The position numbers and the translations under genes are program-made. Under the pieces are notes generated by a model, which was not told where the DNA came from, did no database searches, and worked only from the letters and a program-made list of their open reading frames with translations. Positions 60,279 to 64,000 of a DNA stretch of 64,000 bases are shown one piece after another. The first letter of the stretch is position 1, and each line of letters starts with the position of its first letter. Source of the DNA: Bacillus sp. FJAT-45350 (lineage in GTDB: Bacteria; Bacillota; Bacilli; Bacillales; NISU01); contig NZ_NISU01000001.1 of NCBI RefSeq assembly GCF_002335805.1, positions 2,426,079-2,490,078 of the forward strand, written 5' to 3'.

Positions 60279-60728
60279 TTAGGAGCCTGATCCTACTAGT
60301 TCTACTTTTTCAACAACTTCCATATCCTCTAACTGCCTTACCAATTCACTCAGTTCTATGATTAACGGAGTCGTATCAATAGAGAGAGTAATATTGGCTC
60401 TTCCTTGCAATGGAATTGTTTGATTGATTGTTAAAACATTACATTCTGCCTCAGCTACAATCGATAGGAGCTCAGACAAGCTTCCTGAACGATCGACTAA
60501 GTTAATAGATAATGTAATTATTTTCTCCTTCACCATAGTATGAAACGGATAGATTGCATCCTTATATTTATAAAATGCACTACGGCTTAGACCAACAGCT
60601 TGAACAGCTTCGTTTATCTTCTTTACTTTGCCAGACTCAAGCATCTGCTTTGCCTCTAGCGTTTTCTGCATTGCTTCCGTTAGCATATCTCTTCTTACTA
60701 AATAGTATTGTTCGATCCTCTCTGACAT
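60279..60728 (-). CDS. pheB: PheB, ACT-domain protein
   Basis: The 149-residue protein has an N-terminal helical, HTH-like part (VKKINEAVQAVGLSRSAFYKYKDAI) and a C-terminal ACT domain (ITLSINLVDRSGSLSELLSIVAEAECNVLTINQ). It was once called chorismate mutase (UPF0735) but the activity is not supported; an amino-acid-sensing regulator is more likely. It begins the pheBA unit. Confidence 0.93.
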   Translation of the reverse strand: MSERIEQYYLVRRDMLTEAMQKTLEAKQMLESGKVKKINEAVQAVGLSRSAFYKYKDAIYPFHTMVKEKIITLSINLVDRSGSLSELLSIVAEAECNVLTINQTIPLQGRANITLSIDTTPLIIELSELVRQLEDMEVVEKVELVGSGS

Positions 60729-60768
60729 GACTTCACCACCGCTGTTAACAATTAAAAGCTATTAATAC

Positions 60769-60797
60769 ATTATAAAGTTGTTAGAACTTTTTGACAA
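60769..60797 (-). promoter_or_regulatory. Sigma-A promoter of pheB-pheA
   Basis: TTGTCA (60797-60792) and a perfect TATAAT (60774-60769) are 17 bases apart, 41 bases before the pheB start. So pheBA does not depend on obg read-through. Confidence 0.85.
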
Positions 60798-60844
60798 TGC
60801 TAAAAAGTTACTGTTTATACTTGTCTCTATCGACTCGACAATAT

Positions 60845-60923
60845 AAAAAGGACTGTACCAATGCAAAGTAACAGCTACCTCGATATATGCGAGGTGAGCA
60901 GTCATTTGTCGGACAGCCCCTTT
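60845..60923 (-). terminator. Branched terminator-like structure after obg
   Basis: On the minus strand AAGGGGCTGT and ACAGTCCTT form the outer stem; inside is ACCTCG/CGAGGT with a six-base loop. A T-run ends it. It lies about 145 bases after the obg stop, in a gap that shows no gene. Confidence 0.55.
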
Positions 60924-61067
60924 CTTGTGAAATCAAATATATATTGACAACAAAATTGGAATTTTTTTAATTCAGCTCAAAAAATAATGATAACCACTTG
61001 CCATTTTACTAAAAGAAAAAGTAGAGACTCGCATATTGCTCCTAAGAAAACTAGCTATGCCAATTTT

Positions 61068-62351
61068 CTATTCAACGAACTCGAATTCAAATTTCATTAG
61101 ACGAACGATATCGCCGTCTTTTGCTCCACGTTCGCGAAGTGCATCATCAATTCCCATTCCACGCATTTGTCTAGAGAAGCGACGAATTGACTCATCTCTT
61201 GAGATATCTGTCATCTTGAATAACTTCTCAATTTCTGCACCGGAGATAACAAATGCTCCATCATCATCTCGAGTAATTTTAAATGGCGCTTCTTTTGCCT
61301 CATGGCGATAAACTACACGAGCATCAGACTTCTCTTCTTCAAACATTGTAAATTCTGGAGTTTCCTCAACTTTGTCTACTACTGCAAGCAATAAGTCACG
61401 AAGACCTTGTTTAGTAATTGCAGAGATAGGGAAGACCGGTACACCATCTTCAAGTTGTTCTTTAAATTGTTTTAAATGTTCTTCTGAATCTGGCATATCC
61501 ATTTTATTCGCCACTATAATTTGCGGACGTTCTAATAAGCGTAAATTATACTCTCTAAGCTCTTCATTAATTTTAGTATAATCCTCATAAGGATCTCTAC
61601 CTTCTAACCCTGACATATCGATTACGTGAACTATTACCTTAGTTCTTTCGATATGACGCAAGAACTGATGTCCTAGCCCAACTCCTTGGTGAGCTCCTTC
61701 AATTAAACCAGGTAAATCTGCCATGACAAAGCTACGATTATCTTCTGTCTCTACAACTCCAAGATTAGGTGTAATCGTTGTAAAATGATAGTCAGCAATT
61801 TTTGGTTTAGCTGCAGATACAACAGATAGTAATGTTGATTTTCCGACACTTGGGAAGCCAACAAGACCAACATCAGCAAGAACCTTTAGCTCTAAAGAAA
61901 CATACCGTTCCTTTCCAGGTTCACCGTTTTCTGCAATTTCCGGTGCTGGATTTACTGGTGTCGCAAATCTTGTATTCCCACGACCACCACGGCCACCATT
62001 AGCAATAACAGCCTTTTGTCCGTGTCTTGTTAAGTCAGCGATAACCTCTTTAGTATCATCATCTATTACTGTTGTGCCAGGTGGTACTCGAACAATCATA
62101 CTATCAGCATTTTTCCCATGTTGGTTCTTTGGACGACCATTCTCACCACGAGTGGCCTTAAAATGGCGCTGATAACGGAAATCCATAAGGGTACGTAGAC
62201 CTTCATCTACTTGAAAGACAACATCTGCTCCTTTACCTCCGTCTCCACCAGCAGGACCACCGTTTGGTACATATTTTTCACGACGGTACGCAACCATTCC
62301 GTTACCACCATCTCCACCTTTAACATAAACCTTAACCTTATCTACAAACAT
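61068..62351 (-). CDS. obg: GTPase Obg
   Basis: Obg is an essential ribosome-assembly and stress/sporulation GTPase. The Gly-rich Obg fold ([28 protein letters not shown]), the G domain ([29 protein letters not shown]) and the C-terminal OCT domain are complete in 427 residues. It follows spo0B by 18 bases, as in B. subtilis. Confidence 0.98.
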   Translation of the reverse strand: MFVDKVKVYVKGGDGGNGMVAYRREKYVPNGGPAGGDGGKGADVVFQVDEGLRTLMDFRYQRHFKATRGENGRPKNQHGKNADSMIVRVPPGTTVIDDDTKEVIADLTRHGQKAVIANGGRGGRGNTRFATPVNPAPEIAENGEPGKERYVSLELKVLADVGLVGFPSVGKSTLLSVVSAAKPKIADYHFTTITPNLGVVETEDNRSFVMADLPGLIEGAHQGVGLGHQFLRHIERTKVIVHVIDMSGLEGRDPYEDYTKINEELREYNLRLLERPQIIVANKMDMPDSEEHLKQFKEQLEDGVPVFPISAITKQGLRDLLLAVVDKVEETPEFTMFEEEKSDARVVYRHEAKEAPFKITRDDDGAFVISGAEIEKLFKMTDISRDESIRRFSRQMRGMGIDDALRERGAKDGDIVRLMKFEFEFVE

Positions 62352-62369
62352 GCTTGTTCACCTCTAAAT

Positions 62370-62906
62370 TTACGATAGCGTTAATACAATGAGTATCTCC
62401 TGATCATTCAATGTACAATCACTAATTGTAAAACTCTCTTTATTTGTGTTCATTTCTTTTAGCCATTCTTCTATACGAGCAGGATTTGATAATTGACCTT
62501 GAAAGTCAAAAATCAATTGATGGGTATCTATTAGTTGAAATGTAACTAAAAGATGATTATCTACACCTTGTTCAAGCGTTTCATCTAATAAATTAAAAAA
62601 TGTCTGACACCACAAGAGTAATTCGTTATCATTCTTAGATAAATCAGCTGCTTCACCAAGAACTTCAAATTCGATTTTATACAAATGGTTTTCCCAATTA
62701 AAAGTTAAAAATTCCTCAGTTAAAAGAGGAATACCCAAGTTAGATAACTTTGTTTCGTTCCTAGCTTGCTGAATTACTGTATTTATAACGTCCTCAACTC
62801 GATCTAGACGATTTAAAGCAATATTTCCTTTAATTAGTTGGACGACATTTAACCAATCGTGTCGTGAATGGCGTAATAATTCAATAACATCCCAGCGCTT
62901 TTTCAT
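62370..62906 (-). CDS. spo0B: Sporulation phosphotransferase Spo0B
   Basis: Spo0B passes phosphate from Spo0F to Spo0A. Residues 7-23 (IELLRHSRHDWLNVVQLIKG) hold the phosphoacceptor histidine in the LRHSRHDWLN motif. The C-terminal half is a degenerate HATPase-like domain without ATP motifs. Length 178, close to the family. Together with obg it is conserved in Bacilli. Confidence 0.93.
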   Translation of the reverse strand: MKKRWDVIELLRHSRHDWLNVVQLIKGNIALNRLDRVEDVINTVIQQARNETKLSNLGIPLLTEEFLTFNWENHLYKIEFEVLGEAADLSKNDNELLLWCQTFFNLLDETLEQGVDNHLLVTFQLIDTHQLIFDFQGQLSNPARIEEWLKEMNTNKESFTISDCTLNDQEILIVLTLS

Positions 62907-63102
62907 ACGTGTACTCCTATTTCAAAGATTCAATAACACTTCTCAAGAGGTATAAGAAAACCTCGAAGCAACGAGCGAAGGCACATTGCATCTCTTAATT
63001 GAAGTTACTCTAATAGAAAAAATTACATTTCCTATCTTAACACAACTATTCCTAACATTACCTTCCAAGAGAAAAATTTTTTCTACAACAATAAACATAA
63101 GA

Positions 63103-63130
63103 AAAGGCTTGAGGAGAACCTCAAGCCTTT
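63103..63130 (-). terminator. Terminator of the chemoreceptor gene
   Basis: A perfect 12-bp stem (AAAGGCTTGAGG with CCTCAAGCCTTT) and AGAA-type tetraloop lie six bases after the stop. It separates this gene from spo0B. Confidence 0.9.
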
Positions 63131-63136
63131 ATTCGA

Positions 63137-64000
63137 TTATCCTAGCTTAAATCGATTCACAATACGATTAAGTGTTTGTGCTTCCTCTGATAATTTAGAA
63201 GCATCGTCAGCAAGAGTATTGATACCATCCACTTGTTGATCCATACTTGCCACCGTTTGGACAACCTGATCCGTAAATTGTTCAGCAATTTTATTAATTT
63301 CTTCAATTATCTGCTCTAATCGTTCTCCATCTTGAATTAACGAATCTGAATACTCATGGTTACTCATAACTGCATGCTTTGTATGTTCAGACGCTTCATT
63401 CAGCTTACGGATTGAGTCACCTGCTAACTTCACTACCTTTACACCGTCACCAATTGTAGAGACGCTAGCTTCAACCTGATTAACCGCTTCTCCTAGTTCC
63501 GTTCTCGTATGATGTAACGTACTAAGGATATCAGAAGCAAACGTATTCGTGTCTTCCGCTAATTTACGTACCTCAGAGGCTACTATTGCAAAGCCTTTTC
63601 CAGCCTCTCCCGCTCTAGCTGCCTCAATCGATGCATTCAAGGCTAATAAATTTGTTTGTTCAGCAATTTGAGTAATTGATGAAACTTTATTTATTACATT
63701 TTCAGCTTCTTCTGCAACTCGCATAATCTTTCTGGCAGATTGAGAGACAGTTTGTTGTATTTGATTCATCTGTTCTTCAGAGGAAAAAACAGCCTTTTCT
63801 CCTTCAATTGCAGCAACAGAAGCATCCTCAGACATATCTAGCGTTTGCTTAATCTCTAATTGCATCCCTCTTACACCATTCATCATATTTTGAACCATGG
63901 CATGAGCTGATTGCAGTGATGATAATTGATTTTCTGTTCCACTTTGGAATGACTGCATCGTTTCTCCAAATTCATTAAAAGCTGCAGAAAGTCTCTTAGC
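63137..64000 (-). CDS. Methyl-accepting chemotaxis protein, C-terminal part
   Basis: The frame is open to the right edge, so the sensor and membrane part is missing; 287 residues are visible. They form a long coiled-coil MCP signalling domain with the conserved hairpin tip ([34 protein letters not shown]). This region couples to CheA/CheW. The C-terminus ([11 protein letters not shown]) is short. In B. subtilis the place upstream of spo0B is taken by rpmA, so this is a change in gene order. Confidence 0.9.
   Translation of the reverse strand, partial: AKRLSAAFNEFGETMQSFQSGTENQLSSLQSAHAMVQNMMNGVRGMQLEIKQTLDMSEDASVAAIEGEKAVFSSEEQMNQIQQTVSQSARKIMRVAEEAENVINKVSSITQIAEQTNLLALNASIEAARAGEAGKGFAIVASEVRKLAEDTNTFASDILSTLHHTRTELGEAVNQVEASVSTIGDGVKVVKLAGDSIRKLNEASEHTKHAVMSNHEYSDSLIQDGERLEQIIEEINKIAEQFTDQVVQTVASMDQQVDGINTLADDASKLSEEAQTLNRIVNRFKLG

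Noticed and set aside
60729-61067. T-box or other amino-acid leader before pheB
   Set aside because: No T-box core GGGTGGnACC and no S-box or other riboswitch core is present; a plain sigma-A promoter lies close to the start.

Overview
The window is a chromosomal segment of a low-GC, endospore-forming Firmicute of the Bacillaceae. Sporulation genes (an rsfA-type forespore regulator, spoVB, bofC, safA, a coxA-type lipoprotein, spo0B), T-box and S-box leaders and strong AGGAGG-type ribosome sites support this. The gene order follows the Bacillus subtilis mltG(yrrL)-alaS-recD2-mnmA-cymR-rarA-aspS-hisS-relA-recJ-secDF-spoVB-tgt-ruvAB-bofC-safA-nad-pheA-obg-spo0B region (recalled, not searched). 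Most genes read on the minus strand. A species cannot be named from the sequence.

Layout. 1-10 kb: mltG (partial), yrzB, ruvX, ireB, alaS with a T-box leader, yrrI, yrzQ, yrzR, yrrD, recD2 and a TPR protein. 10-16 kb: mnmA, iscS, cymR overlapping a YczE-type membrane gene, then rarA and an rsfA-type gene on the plus strand with a good sigma-F promoter. 16-21 kb: a lactate-use block, lctP and lutABC, with a shared operator-like sequence and a cre site. 21-24.8 kb: tcdA, two small plus-strand genes around a 6S RNA, and hom under a SAM riboswitch. 24.8-35 kb: aspS, hisS with a T-box leader, yrzK, dtd, relA, apt, recJ, lapA. 35-45 kb: a zinc-type CDF exporter, separate secF and secD, comN, popT (DUF368) divergent from spoVB, a Gly/His-rich protein, yrbG, an NhaD/ArsB-type antiporter, yrzE. 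45-51 kb: yajC, tgt, queA, a DUF2905 gene, ruvB, ruvA, bofC. 51-64 kb: coxA-like and safA coat genes, nadBCA divergent from nifS-niaR, pheA, pheB, obg, spo0B and a partial chemoreceptor that sits where rpmA is expected.

The least explained part is between the genes. Five intergenic elements (near 10.1, 28.0, 29.3, 53.8 and 59.3 kb) share one design: two arms of degenerate 7-nt repeats, complementary to each other, around central sequence that in four of them holds a strong hairpin. They begin exactly at stop codons or just after terminators, and one lies inside the hisS leader between the T-box and the start codon. A second family of short GC-richer inverted repeats (near 36.4, 42.2, 50.3 and perhaps 63.0 kb) also abuts terminators. 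These two families are the best candidates here for something undescribed. No CRISPR array, IS element, tRNA or rRNA gene was seen.
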